Shown here one piece after another: positions 53,978-63,300 of a stretch of 64,000 nt of DNA. The translations under genes were made by a program, and so were the position numbers. Position 1 is the stretch's first letter. Every line of letters begins with the position of its first letter. The notes below the pieces were generated by a model. That model searched no databases and was not told the origin of the DNA. It saw only the letters and a program-made list of their open reading frames with translations. Source of the DNA: Streptomyces sp. CNQ-509 (GTDB taxonomy: Bacteria; Actinomycetota; Actinomycetes; Streptomycetales; Streptomycetaceae); assembly GCF_001011035.1 (NCBI RefSeq), contig NZ_CP011492.1, forward strand, positions 2,985,501-3,049,500, given 5' to 3'.

Positions 53978-54326
53978 GTCCGCTGCTCCCGTCCCCGCCC
54001 GCGTCCCCGCCGTCACGTCCCGCTGCGCCGCCCTCAACGTACCGGCCCTGTCCCGATCACGTCGCGGCGGCGTCCGCCGCTTGAGAACGACCGTTCTCGA
54101 CATTACCCTCTGGACGGAGAACGGTCGTTCCCCGGCCGTTCCACACCGTCGGTGCCGGCGGGCCCGGAACAGGGGACCGGGTCCGCCACGCACCGACACG
54201 CGCGCACCCGGATGACCGGCGGAGCGCGCCGCCGGAGCGCGGCGGGCACCGGGGCCCGCGGCCCTCCGGCAACCCGCCCGTGTCGGGTTTGCGAGAGAGC
54301 GCCCTCCAGGTCGTAGCGTCCCCGGC
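53978..54326. promoter_or_regulatory. Divergent TetR/SDR promoter region
   Basis: 349 bp without a gene. Contains the two operator-like palindromes at 54083-54132. The rest is GC-rich with no clear promoter consensus. Confidence 0.45.
54083..54132. promoter_or_regulatory. Two TetR operator-like palindromes
   Basis: GAGAACG-AC-CGTTCTC (54083-54098, perfect 7-bp arms) and GAGAACG-GT-CGTTCCC (54117-54132, 6 of 7), with centres 34 bp apart, about three helical turns. Their location between the TetR gene and the divergent SDR gene supports cooperative repression. Confidence 0.75.
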
Positions 54327-55340
54327 ATGACCCACACGACCACTCCGCAGCAGCGCACAGGCTCCGGCTTCGGCGCCAGGAGCACCACCGCCGACGTCCT
54401 GCGCGGCGTCGACCTGAGCGGCCGGCTCGCCGTCGTCACCGGCGGCTACGTCGGTCTGGGGCTGGCGACGACCCGCGCGTTCGTACGGGCCGGGGCCCGC
54501 GTCGTCGTACCGGCCAGGCGGCGCGACGCCGCCGAGCAGGCGCTCGGCGGCCTGGCGGGCGAGGGCCCCGGCGCCGCCGAGGTCGACGAGATGGACCTCG
54601 CCGACCTGGACAGCGTCCGCGGCTTCGCCGACCGGTTCCTCGCCTCCGGCCGCTCCCTCGACCTCCTCGTCAACAACGCCGGCGTCATGGCCAGCCCCGA
54701 GACCCGCGTCGGTCCGGCCGGCTGGGAGGGGCAGTTCGCCGTCAACCACCTCGGCCACTACGCCCTCGCCAATCACCTCCGCCCCGCCCTCGTCCGCGAC
54801 GGCGGCGCCCGCGTCGTCGCGCTCTCCTCCCGCGGCCACCACCTCTCCGGCATCCGCTGGGACGACCCGCAGTTCCGCGCGGAGCCGTACGACAAGTGGC
54901 TGGCGTACGGCCAGTCGAAGACCGCGAACGCGCTCTTCGCCGTCCACCTCGACGCCCTCGGCCGGGACGCGGGCGTCCGGGCGTTCAGCGTGCACCCCGG
55001 GGAGATCCTCACGGAGCTCGCCCGCCACATCCCCCGCGAGGAGCAGATCGCGCAGGGCTGGATCGACGAGGACGGCAAGGTCAGCGACGCCTTCAAAACC
55101 GCTGAGCAGGGCGCCGCCACCCAGGTCTGGGCGGCGACCTCGCCGCACCTGGCCGGCCTGGGCGGCGTGTACTGCGAGGACTGCGACGTCGCCGAGCGGG
55201 CGGGCGCCGGCGGCGAGGGGGAACTGCGCGCGGGCGTACGGGACTACGCCACCGACCCGGACCAGGCCGCCCGGCTGTGGGCGCTGTCGGCGGAGCTGAC
55301 GGGCGTCGAAGCCTTCGGGGCGGCGTCCAGCCGGGCGTGA
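54327..55340 (+). CDS. Short-chain dehydrogenase/reductase (retinol-dehydrogenase-like)
   Basis: 337 aa. A Rossmann motif VVTGGYVGLGLATTRAFVRA (TGGYVGLG for TGxxxGxG), LVNNAGVMASPE, Ser in VVALSSRGHHLSG, and the YGQSKTANALF catalytic Tyr/Lys. This matches the longer WWOX/retinol-dehydrogenase-like group with a C-terminal extension (EDCDVAERAGAGGEGE). It reduces or oxidises an alcohol or ketone with NAD(P). Probably controlled by the divergent TetR protein. A role in modifying a prenylated or terpenoid product is possible from location only. Confidence 0.88.
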   Translation: MTHTTTPQQRTGSGFGARSTTADVLRGVDLSGRLAVVTGGYVGLGLATTRAFVRAGARVVVPARRRDAAEQALGGLAGEGPGAAEVDEMDLADLDSVRGFADRFLASGRSLDLLVNNAGVMASPETRVGPAGWEGQFAVNHLGHYALANHLRPALVRDGGARVVALSSRGHHLSGIRWDDPQFRAEPYDKWLAYGQSKTANALFAVHLDALGRDAGVRAFSVHPGEILTELARHIPREEQIAQGWIDEDGKVSDAFKTAEQGAATQVWAATSPHLAGLGGVYCEDCDVAERAGAGGEGELRAGVRDYATDPDQAARLWALSAELTGVEAFGAASSRA

Positions 55341-55347
55341 GCGGCGC

Positions 55348-55401
55348 CCGGCCGGGCGGGAGCACGTCCGGCCGGGCGGGGGCAGCGTCCGGCCGGGCGG
55401 G
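55348..55401. repeat. Three short GC-rich direct repeats
   Basis: CCGGCCGGGCGGG at 55348-55360, 55368-55380 and 55389-55401, period 20-21 bp, in the gap between the SDR gene and the shortened reductase gene. Possibly the footprint of slippage; no function is assigned. Confidence 0.7.
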
Positions 55402-55442
55402 ATCTGGACCCAACGGCCCTTTCGCTGCTGAGAGTTGCGTGC

Positions 55443-55925
55443 ATGGAGATGCGACGGCTGGGGGCGGATGGCCCGCGGGTGGCCCCGATCGGGCTCGGCT
55501 GCAGTGCGATGTCCGGGGCGTACGGGGTGCTCTCCCGCGGCCTGCTCTCCGGCAGCTACCGTCCCGTGGCCGACGCGACCGGCGCACGCTCCCATCTGCC
55601 GCGCTTCCAGGACGGCAACGTGGCGGCCAACCTGGCGCTGGTGGAGAACCTGCGGAAGATCGCCGGGCCGCGCGGCATCACGGTCGCGCAGCTCGCGATC
55701 GCGTGGGTGCTGGCGCAGGGGCGCGCGGGGACGCGGCCGGAGGGCGACGTCGTCGCGCTGATCGGGGCGCGGCGCCCGCAGCGGGTCAGGGACGCGGTGG
55801 CGGCGGCGGAACTGGAGCTGACGGACGAGGAGTTGGCGGCGGTCGAGCGCGCCGTGCCGCGTACGGCCGTGGCGGGCGAGCGGTACGGCGCGGCGGCGAT
55901 GGCACACCTGGACAGCGAGCGGTAG
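55443..55925 (+). pseudogene. Aldo/keto reductase with large internal deletion
   Basis: 160 aa against about 320-330 for the family. The start is that of a normal enzyme (MEMRRLGADGPRVAPIGLGC, then MSGAYG) and joins directly to the C-terminal part (VLSRGLLSGSYRP; ITVAQLAIAWVLAQGR; VVALIGARRPQRVRDAVAAA). The whole middle of the TIM barrel is missing, including the catalytic Asp, Tyr, Lys and His. The frame is kept, so a protein could be made, but enzymatic activity is not expected. The tandem repeats just upstream hint at local rearrangement. Confidence 0.85.
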
Positions 55926-56039
55926 GACGCGCGGCCGGTACGCGGACGGGCCCGCGACGCGGAAGCGGGCCCGCCGGCGTCGTACGGCCGGCGAACGGCC
56001 GGCCGGCGTGGACGCCGACCGGCCTGCGGCGCCGGACCG

Positions 56040-56576
56040 TCAGCAGCGCTTCTCGGACGCGCCCTGGTTGGCCAGCGGCGCCCCCTCGACGCGCAGCGTG
56101 CCGACCGCGGCCGTGCACTCGTTCGCGGTGGCCGTGCCCTGCGTCCAGAACTCCTGCTGCGTGGTGTCGTTGCGGGTGAGCTTGCCGACCACGGCGTCCC
56201 GGTCGTAGCTGAACACCCCGAGCGTCACGTCGTACGGCTTCGCGCCGGTGTGGAAGCTGTCCCACACCCACAGGTAGCCGTAGTTCTCCTTGCACGACGG
56301 CGAATAGAACTGCTTCACCGACGCGACGGTCGCGCCGCTCCGCTTGATGTAGCCGGTCGCCCCGATCTGGTAAGCATCGTCACAGACCCCGGCGGCCTGG
56401 GCCCGCTTGCTGTCGGGGTTGCCCTGGGCGGTGGGCGCGGTGGCCGCCGCCCGGTCGCTCTTGCCCGAGGGCGCCGGCGCGGGCCCGCTGCCCGCGTAGG
56501 CGGCGCCGGCGGGGGTGAGGACCAGCACGGTGGCGGCGGCCGCCAGAGCGAACTTCCTGATACGGGTGGAACGCAT
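56040..56576 (-). CDS. Small secreted protein, possibly DUF2690-like
   Basis: 178 aa from ATG 56576, chosen because AAAAGGGAG stands 6-8 nt upstream; an earlier in-frame start lacks this. A signal peptide ends near residue 28 (GAAYAGSG). A Pro/Ala/Thr-rich linker follows, then a domain with four cysteines (GVCDDAYQIG; SPSCKENYGYLWVW; ANECTAAV; final EKRC). The pattern of an early Cys, a middle C..YGYLWVW block and a late Cys resembles DUF2690 secreted proteins; weak assignment. Monocistronic. Confidence 0.7.
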   Translation of the reverse strand: MRSTRIRKFALAAAATVLVLTPAGAAYAGSGPAPAPSGKSDRAAATAPTAQGNPDSKRAQAAGVCDDAYQIGATGYIKRSGATVASVKQFYSPSCKENYGYLWVWDSFHTGAKPYDVTLGVFSYDRDAVVGKLTRNDTTQQEFWTQGTATANECTAAVGTLRVEGAPLANQGASEKRC

Positions 56577-56794
56577 AGCTGTACTCCCTTTTCTGGACAC
56601 AGAGGGATTTCAGAAGCATACGGCTCATGCCCCGGATACCCGGTAAGACCCGTGACGCCCAGGGAGGGTTGTAGAAGCAACCGGCGCAAATCCCCCGATC
56701 TTTCAGGCCCGGGACAGGGATCGCACGACGCGTATCGCGGCGCAGGCGCACCGGGCCGGGCGGCGGCGTACGCGGGCGGCGCTAGAGTGAGCGC

Positions 56795-57337
56795 GTGACC
56801 TCCCCTCCGGACGACGCATCGACGCTGGTCGGCGACGGCGAACGGGACGACGGCGCCCGGCGGTTGCGGGACGCGTACGCCGAAGGACGGCTGACCCGCG
56901 AGGACATGGACGCGCGCCTCGACCGCGTGCTCACCGCCACCACCCGCGGCGAACTGGCCGAGGCCCTGGCGTCGTTGCCCGCGGAGGACCCGGGCACGTC
57001 GGCCGCGATCGGGGCCGCGACCGGGCGGGTGAAGCGGAGCGGCGCATGGCGGGTACCGCGGACGCTGAGGGTGGAGTCGGCGCTGGGGCGCGTGCGGCTG
57101 GACCTGTCGCGGGCGGTCATCGAACACCCGGTGGTCGACATCGTGCTCAACGTCGGCACCGGCAGGGCCTCGATCACCGTTCCGCACGACGCCGTGGTCG
57201 ACCTCGACGGCGTGCAGACCGGCATGAAGGACTCCGTCTACAAGCCCCCGCGCAGGCCCGCGGCCGGCGGGCCGACGATCCGGATCTCCGGGGTCATGGG
57301 CTTCGGCCGGCTGACGGTACGGCACGCGCGCCGCTGA
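56795..57337 (+). CDS. DUF1707 (SHOCT-like) protein with LiaF-type C-terminal domain
   Basis: 180 aa, GTG start. The DUF1707 module is in the first 60 residues: DDGARRLRDAYAEGRLTRED, then MDARLDRVLTATTRGELAEA. The second half is a beta-strand region (VDIVLNVGTGRASITVPHDA; ISGVMGFGRLTVRHARR) like the outer domain of LiaF/YvqF stress proteins, but with no membrane helix, so probably cytoplasmic. DUF1707 proteins are widespread small actinobacterial proteins of unknown job. Convergent with the DnaJ fragment 18 bp away. Confidence 0.82.
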   Translation: MTSPPDDASTLVGDGERDDGARRLRDAYAEGRLTREDMDARLDRVLTATTRGELAEALASLPAEDPGTSAAIGAATGRVKRSGAWRVPRTLRVESALGRVRLDLSRAVIEHPVVDIVLNVGTGRASITVPHDAVVDLDGVQTGMKDSVYKPPRRPAAGGPTIRISGVMGFGRLTVRHARR

Positions 57338-57355
57338 CCGGCCACGGGCCGGGCG

Positions 57356-57663
57356 TCAGCCGTCGAGGCCGACACGGACGAGGAGATCGCCGCGGATGTC
57401 CTCCCTGACGCGGGGCATGCCCAGCCCGCGCAGGCGGAGTGCCTGGCCGTCGCGGACGGCGGCCGGGATGCGGACGTGCTTCCCGCCGTCGATCAGGGTC
57501 GGTACGAGGGCGGTGGTGCCTCCGGCCACCTGCTCCTGGGGCAGCAGGACGTGGACGTGGAGGTCGTCGCCGTCGCGGGTGAAGCGGGGGTGCGCCCGCT
57601 GAGCCACCTCGACGTAGAGGTCCGCCGGGGGGCCGCCGCCCGGGCCGATCCCGCCCTCATTCA
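57356..57663 (-). pseudogene. DnaJ C-terminal domain fragment
   Basis: About 100 residues match only the second substrate-binding domain of DnaJ: GGGPPADLYVEVAQRAHPRF, TRDGDDLHVHVLLPQEQVAG, VPTLIDGGKHVRIPAAV, RLRGLGMP, RGDLLVRVGLDG. The J domain, zinc fingers and first domain are absent. No ATG or GTG precedes the conserved region in frame, and the frame runs back into the XRE gene. A remnant of a dnaJ/cbpA-like gene, or possibly translated by read-through from the XRE message. Confidence 0.75.
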
Positions 57664-58446
57664 GCCCGCGTCCGCGAACGGGCCTTCCTCGTCGGGAGGC
57701 TGGCCGTCCGCGTACGGCGGCGGATCCCCGGGAAAGCCGAAGAAGCGGAGGAACTTCTCGGCCTCGTCCTTCCGGCCCGTCGCCCGTACGTCCTCGGCCA
57801 TGCGCGCCGCCAAGTGCACCATCTCGGGGTCGTCGCTGTTGAACCCGAGCCAGCTCATCAACTGCTCGGCGACGTACTCCTCCGGCGGCACGCCCCCCTC
57901 CGGCTCCGGCTCGTACTCGGGCTCGTGCTCCGGCCCGGGCTCGGGCTCGGGCTCGGCTTCCGGTGCGTACAGCAGGTCGCGGAAGGGCGGGGCGACCTCG
58001 CTGTTGTTCGCCGCGGCGGAGAGCCGGGCGAGGAGCCCGATGCGCTCCACCGTGCCCTCCACCTGCTCGTCGTTGCGCGCGAGCCACCAGACGACGGCGC
58101 TGCCGGGGTCCTTGAGCACGTCGTCGGAGAGGTACCTGCGCTTGTTCCGCTCGAGGGCGCGCCGGACCAGGCCGTACGCCGCCAACACCTCACCGTCATG
58201 GCTCGCAGGAGAACGCCGGGCGGGCGCGGCGCGCTCGGGTACGAGGGCGGCGAGCGTGCCGCCCGCGCCGAGCGCGGTGTCGCACCATCGGGCGAGCTCC
58301 GGCGTGGGGCTCTTCTGCCCGGTCTCGACCTTGCTCAGATGGCTCTTGCTGTAGTGCACCAGCGCGGCGAGGCGATCGAGCGTGAGCCCCGCCGCCAGGC
58401 GCCGCCTGCGGAGTTCGGGCCCGAACCCGTACGTGGGCTCAGGCAT
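57661..58446 (-). CDS. XRE-type helix-turn-helix regulator
   Basis: 261 aa from ATG 58446 behind GGGGGAGGCCGG. N-terminal XRE domain: FGPELRRRRLAAGLTLDRLA, ALVHYSKSHLSKVETGQKSP (about 8-62). A helical middle part, an unusual Glu/Pro run (EPEPEPGPEHEPEYEPEPEG, about 163-182), and a C-terminal part (VAEQLMSWLGFNSDDPEMVH) follow. Related actinobacterial XRE regulators often pair with small DUF397 proteins; none is visible here. Target unknown. It is divergent from nothing: the exporter genes upstream run on the same strand. Confidence 0.85.
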   Translation of the reverse strand: MPEPTYGFGPELRRRRLAAGLTLDRLAALVHYSKSHLSKVETGQKSPTPELARWCDTALGAGGTLAALVPERAAPARRSPASHDGEVLAAYGLVRRALERNKRRYLSDDVLKDPGSAVVWWLARNDEQVEGTVERIGLLARLSAAANNSEVAPPFRDLLYAPEAEPEPEPGPEHEPEYEPEPEGGVPPEEYVAEQLMSWLGFNSDDPEMVHLAARMAEDVRATGRKDEAEKFLRFFGFPGDPPPYADGQPPDEEGPFADAG

Positions 58447-58614
58447 CCGGCCTCCCCCGAGAGGGCCCCTGTCGCGGCCTTCGGTCGCCGGCACCAGTCA
58501 GCGTGCGGCAGCGGACTCGGGTGGAACAAGGCGAATGTGGCTGTTTCCCGTTTCCCATACGGAGAGTGAACGAACCGGCCTCCTCGGCTGTCGAGACTGC
58601 GCCTGCGCCAATCG

Positions 58615-60336
58615 TCAGGGGGCGGTGGTGGGGGCTGGGGTGTGGGTGGCGTGGTGGAAGGCGGTGTAGGGGCCGTTGCGGGACAGGAGGGTGTCGTGGG
58701 TGCCCTCTTCGGTGATGCGGCCCGCGTCGAGGAAGACGATGCGGTCCGCGCGGCGGACCGTGCGCATGCGATGGGCCACGATGACGACCGTGCGGCCGGC
58801 CATGAGGCGTTCGATGCCCTGGTGGACGGCCGCCTCGTTCACCGGGTCCAGGGCGGAGGTGACTTCGTCCAGCAGGACGACCGGGGCGTCCTTCAGCAGC
58901 GCGCGGGCTATCGCCACCCGTTGCCGTTCGCCGCCGGAGAGTGCGGTGCCTCCTTCGCCGACGTCGGTGGCCCAGCCGCCGGGGAGGCGGTCGATCACCT
59001 CGTCGAGCCGGGCGGCGGTGGCGGCGGCGCGGACCTCGGCTGCGGTGGCGTCGGGGCGGCCGAGGCGGACGTTGTCCTCGATGGTGCCGGCGAAGAGGTA
59101 GACGTGCTGGAAGACGATGGCGATCTTGGACATCAGGGTCTCGGTGCTGATCGCCCGGACGTCCTGGCCGCCGACGCGGACGGCGCCCGCGTCGACGTCG
59201 TGGAAGCGGGTGAGCAGGTGCAGCAGGGTGCTCTTGCCGGCGCCGGACGGGCCGACGACCGCGAGGCGTTCGCCTTCGGCGACCGTGAGGGAGACGCCGT
59301 CGAGGACCGTGCGGTCGCCGTGGCGGAAGGTCACCGCGTCGAACTCCAGCCGGTGGCCCGCCGGCTCGACCGGGTCGGCGGCTTCGGGGAGGGGTTCCGT
59401 GCGCAGCACCGTGTCGAGCTTCGTCACCACCGTGCGGGCGGCGCGGAACTTGCCCGCCACGTCCGACAGGGACAGCAGCGGGTCTGCGCAGCGGGCGGCG
59501 AGGACGAGGGTCGCCAGCACCTCGGCCGCACCGATGTCGCCTTCGAGGGCGAGGTAGGCGCCGAGGGCGAGGAGCGTGGTGAAGAGCGCCTGCACGGTGA
59601 GCGTGAGGCCCAGCGCGCCCGGCAGGACGGACAGCGTGGTGCGCCGGGAGGCGCGCTGCACGGCGTGCAGGGAGTCGTCCAGCAGCCGGAACCGCTCGGC
59701 GGACCTGCCGCCGGCGCGCAGCACGGGCTGGGCCTGGAGGTACTCGACGACGCGCCCGGCGGCCTCGTGGTCGCGTGCGGCGCGTTCCTCGTCGGCGGCG
59801 GCCATCGACCGGCTCGTCCAGACCTGCACGGCGGCGACCACCGGGACGGCGGCGAGCGCGGCCAGCCCCAACTGCCAGTTGAAGACGAGCATGACGGCGA
59901 CGATCGTCAGCGGGGTCACGGCGGCGGAGAGGGACGGGGCCAGCAGGTGCGCGATGACGCTCATGGCCTGGAGCACGCCCTGTCCCGCGAGGGCGGAGAC
60001 CTCGCCGACGCGGCCCGCGCCGTACCAGCCGACGGGCAGCCGGGCGAGGTGGTCGCCGAGCCGGTGGTAGAGCCCGCGCAGCAGCTCGACGCCGACGCGG
60101 AAGCCGGCGAGGTCGCTGGTGAACCGCAGCGCGCCGTAGAGTGCGAAGACGGCAGCGAAGGCGATCAGCCAGGGCCAGGCGTCCTCGGGCGAACTGCCGA
60201 ACAGGGCGCGCAGGACGGGGACGAGCAGCGCGTAGGAGAGTCCCTCGACGACCGCCGTCGCCAGCATGAGCGCGACGGTGCGGCGCAGAGGGCGGGCGTG
60301 CTGGTGTCCCAGCACCCGCAGGAGGGTGCGGATCAT
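58615..60336 (-). CDS. ABC half-exporter with fused ATPase, IrtB/YbtQ-like
   Basis: 573 aa. Six-helix membrane domain (about 18-300), then a nucleotide-binding domain: Walker A VVGPSGAGKSTLLHLL, Q-loop IVFQHVYLFAGTIEDNVRLG, signature LSGGERQRVAIARALL, Walker B VVLLDEVTSALDP, H-loop IVAHRM. The length and the DEVTSALDP wording fit the IrtB partner of siderophore transporters. Its ATG overlaps the stop of the MFS-ABC fusion gene (60333-60336), so the two halves are made together and probably form a heterodimer. Confidence 0.88.
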   Translation of the reverse strand: MIRTLLRVLGHQHARPLRRTVALMLATAVVEGLSYALLVPVLRALFGSSPEDAWPWLIAFAAVFALYGALRFTSDLAGFRVGVELLRGLYHRLGDHLARLPVGWYGAGRVGEVSALAGQGVLQAMSVIAHLLAPSLSAAVTPLTIVAVMLVFNWQLGLAALAAVPVVAAVQVWTSRSMAAADEERAARDHEAAGRVVEYLQAQPVLRAGGRSAERFRLLDDSLHAVQRASRRTTLSVLPGALGLTLTVQALFTTLLALGAYLALEGDIGAAEVLATLVLAARCADPLLSLSDVAGKFRAARTVVTKLDTVLRTEPLPEAADPVEPAGHRLEFDAVTFRHGDRTVLDGVSLTVAEGERLAVVGPSGAGKSTLLHLLTRFHDVDAGAVRVGGQDVRAISTETLMSKIAIVFQHVYLFAGTIEDNVRLGRPDATAAEVRAAATAARLDEVIDRLPGGWATDVGEGGTALSGGERQRVAIARALLKDAPVVLLDEVTSALDPVNEAAVHQGIERLMAGRTVVIVAHRMRTVRRADRIVFLDAGRITEEGTHDTLLSRNGPYTAFHHATHTPAPTTAP

Positions 60337-63300
60337 CGGGGCTCGTCTCCTTGCAGCGCGCTGCCGGGGGCTTTCGCCGTGCGGACGGGGCCGGGTGCGG
60401 GGTCGGGGGCGGGCGTCACGAGGTGTGGCCGGGGTGCGGTGGCCGGTGAGGCGGGTGGTGCGTCGCCGGGGGCCGGCTCGGCCGCGGGCCCGGTTTCTCC
60501 CCTCGTCACGTCGGCGGTGGGCAGCGGGCCCGGGTCGTGTGCCGTCGCGGACCGGTGCGCGTGCCAGAAGTCGGCGAACCTGCCGCCGCGGGCCAGGAGT
60601 TCCGCCGGGCTGCCCTGTTCTGCGATCACCCCGTCCGCCAGCATCACGACGGTGTCGGCCTCGGCGACGGTCTCCAGGCGGTGGGCGATGATCAGCGTCG
60701 TGCGGTCGCCGCCGGCCGGTGCCGCGAGGGTGCGGCGCACCGCCAGCTCGGTCTGCGGGTCGGCGAAGGAGGTCGCCTCGTCGAGGACGAGCACGGGGGC
60801 CGCGGCGAGCAGGGCGCGGGCGAGGGAGAGGCGCTGGGCCTCGCCGCCGGACAGCTCGGCCTCCTCGCCGACCACCGTGTCGTAGCCGCGGGGCAGTTCG
60901 AGGATCCGGTCGTGGATGTGCGCCCGGCGGGCGGCGCGGATGACGTCCTCCCTGCCGGCCTCGGGTACGGCGAGGGCGATGTTGTCGGCGACGGAGGCGC
61001 GCAGGAGGCGGACGTCCTGGAAGACGAACGAGACCGCGCGGCAGAGGTCCGGGCCCGCCATGTCGCGCAGGTCGACGCCGCCGAGGAGGACCGCGCCCCG
61101 GTCGGGGTCGAAGAACCGCGGCAGCAACTGGACCAGGGTCGACTTCCCGCTGCCCGACGGGCCGACGACCGCGGTGACGGTGCCCGGTTCGAGGACCAGA
61201 TCGATCCCGCGGAGCACCTCGCGCTCCGCGCCGTAGCCGAACCGGACGCCGCGCAGCTCGACGCGGTGGCCCCGCGGCGTACGCGGGCGCGCGGGCTGCG
61301 GCAGCGGATCGACGTCGAGCACGTCCCGGATGCGGCCCACGGCGCGGCGGGCGCCTTGCAGGTCGTCGAAGCCGTGGCCGAGGGCGGCGACGGGCGCGGT
61401 GAGGCCGAGGCCGAGGAGCAGGAAGGGCAGCAGGTCGGCGGGGGCCAGCGCCCCGGACGTGATCATGGAGGTGCCGCCGACGAGCACGACCAGCAGCACG
61501 AACGGCGGCGACAGCGCCACCTGCATGCCCGCGCCGATCGGGGAGAGGCCGTGGACCATCCGCGTGAAGGTGTCGGCGAAGTCGTCGGCGGCGGTACGGA
61601 ACGCACGGTGCGCGCGCTCGCCGCCGCCGAACGCCTTGACCTCGGCGATCCCCTGCGCGAACTCGACGGAGGCGCTGGAGATCCGGCCCATGGCCGCGTC
61701 GAACTCCTCCTGGTCGCGCACCCGCGCGGGGGCCATGAACAGCGGCACGTGCGCGAGCGCGACGGCCACCGGGATGAGCGTGAGGAGCGTGAGCCGCCAG
61801 TCGACGGTGAAGAGGTAGGCCAGCGAGGCGGCCGGTACGACGAAAGCGGAGATCAGCTCGCTGGGCGCGTGGGCGATGAGCGGGTGCATCGCCGCCACGT
61901 CCTCCCCCACCACCTTGGCGAGTTCGCCGGTACGGCGGCGGGAGAACCAGCCCAGGGGCACACGGCCCAGGCGGGCGGCCAGCCGGCGCCGGAACGCCAA
62001 CTGCACCCGGCCGTCGAGGAGATGCCCGGCGCCGGACGACGCCGCCGTGAAGAGGAGCCGCACGAGCAGCCCCGCGGCACCCACCGCGACGACGGCCCAG
62101 ACCCGGTCGCGGTCGACGGGGCCGGGGGCCAGCAGCGTGCGGCCCAGCTCGACGACGGCGAGCAGCGGCACGAGTCCCGCGAGGGCCCCGACGACCTGGA
62201 GGAGGACGACGGCGGCGAACCCGCGGAAGTGCGGGCGGAGGAGTCCGGAGACCGTACGAGAGGGCGCGGGCGGCGCGGGCACGGGGCGTCTCTCGGCGGG
62301 GCGGGCGTCCCCGTCCGGCGATGCGGGCGGAGTCCGCGCCGGGTCAGCCTGCGTGCCGGCCGCGTGCGGGGTCGCCGGCACCGCGCCAGCGTCCGCGGAC
62401 GGCGCCTCGGCATCCGGCGGCACCGGGACGGCTTCTGCACGTACCGCATCGGCCTCCGGCCGCGGACCGCCGGCGTCCGGAGGCGGCGGGCCCTCCTCCG
62501 CGCGGCGCGGTAGCACCGTCGTGGCGATCAGGACCGCCACCACCAGCAGCGCCGCGCAGAGCATCAGGCCCAGTGCGTATCCGTTGTTGAGGGACGCCGC
62601 GCTCGGGGACTCCCCCGTCCGGTGGTGGGCCGCGGTGCCGAGGGCCGCCAGACCCAGGGCGGCGCCCAGTTGGCGGGCGCTGTTGAGCAGGCCGGACGCC
62701 ATGCCCGCCTCGTGGGCCGCCACGCCGCCGGTGGCGACGCTGACCAGCGGGCCGAGGACGAGGCCGAAGCCGACGCTGGCCAGGATCGAGGGCCCGAGCA
62801 CGTCCGCCGCGTACGTACCGTCCGCGTCCATGAGCCCGAACCAGGCGAAGCCGGCCGCCGTCAGCAGTCCGCCGCCGGCGAGCAGGAGCCTCGGCGCGTA
62901 CCGGTAGCCGAGCTTCACCGCGAGCACCGAGCCGGCGACCACCCCGAGGGCGAACGGCAGGAACTGCAGGCCGGTCTCGGCCGGGCCGTTGCCCAGGACC
63001 CGCTGGAGGTAGAGCGACATGAAGTAGAACGACGAGGCCATCGCGGCACCGATCACCAGCGTGTACGTGATCGCGCCGAGCACCGCGCGGTTCGCGAGCA
63101 GGCCGAGGCGGACCAACGGGTCCCGGCCGGTGGTCCGTTCGACCGCGACGAACGCCGTCAGCAGCGCGAGGGCGACGGCGAGCGTCGTGACCGTGACGGC
63201 GGAGGTCCAGGCGTGCCGGTCCGTACGGACGATGCCGAACACCAGCAGCGACATGCCGCCCGTCGCCAGCACTCCCCCGAGAACGTCGGGACGGCCCTGC

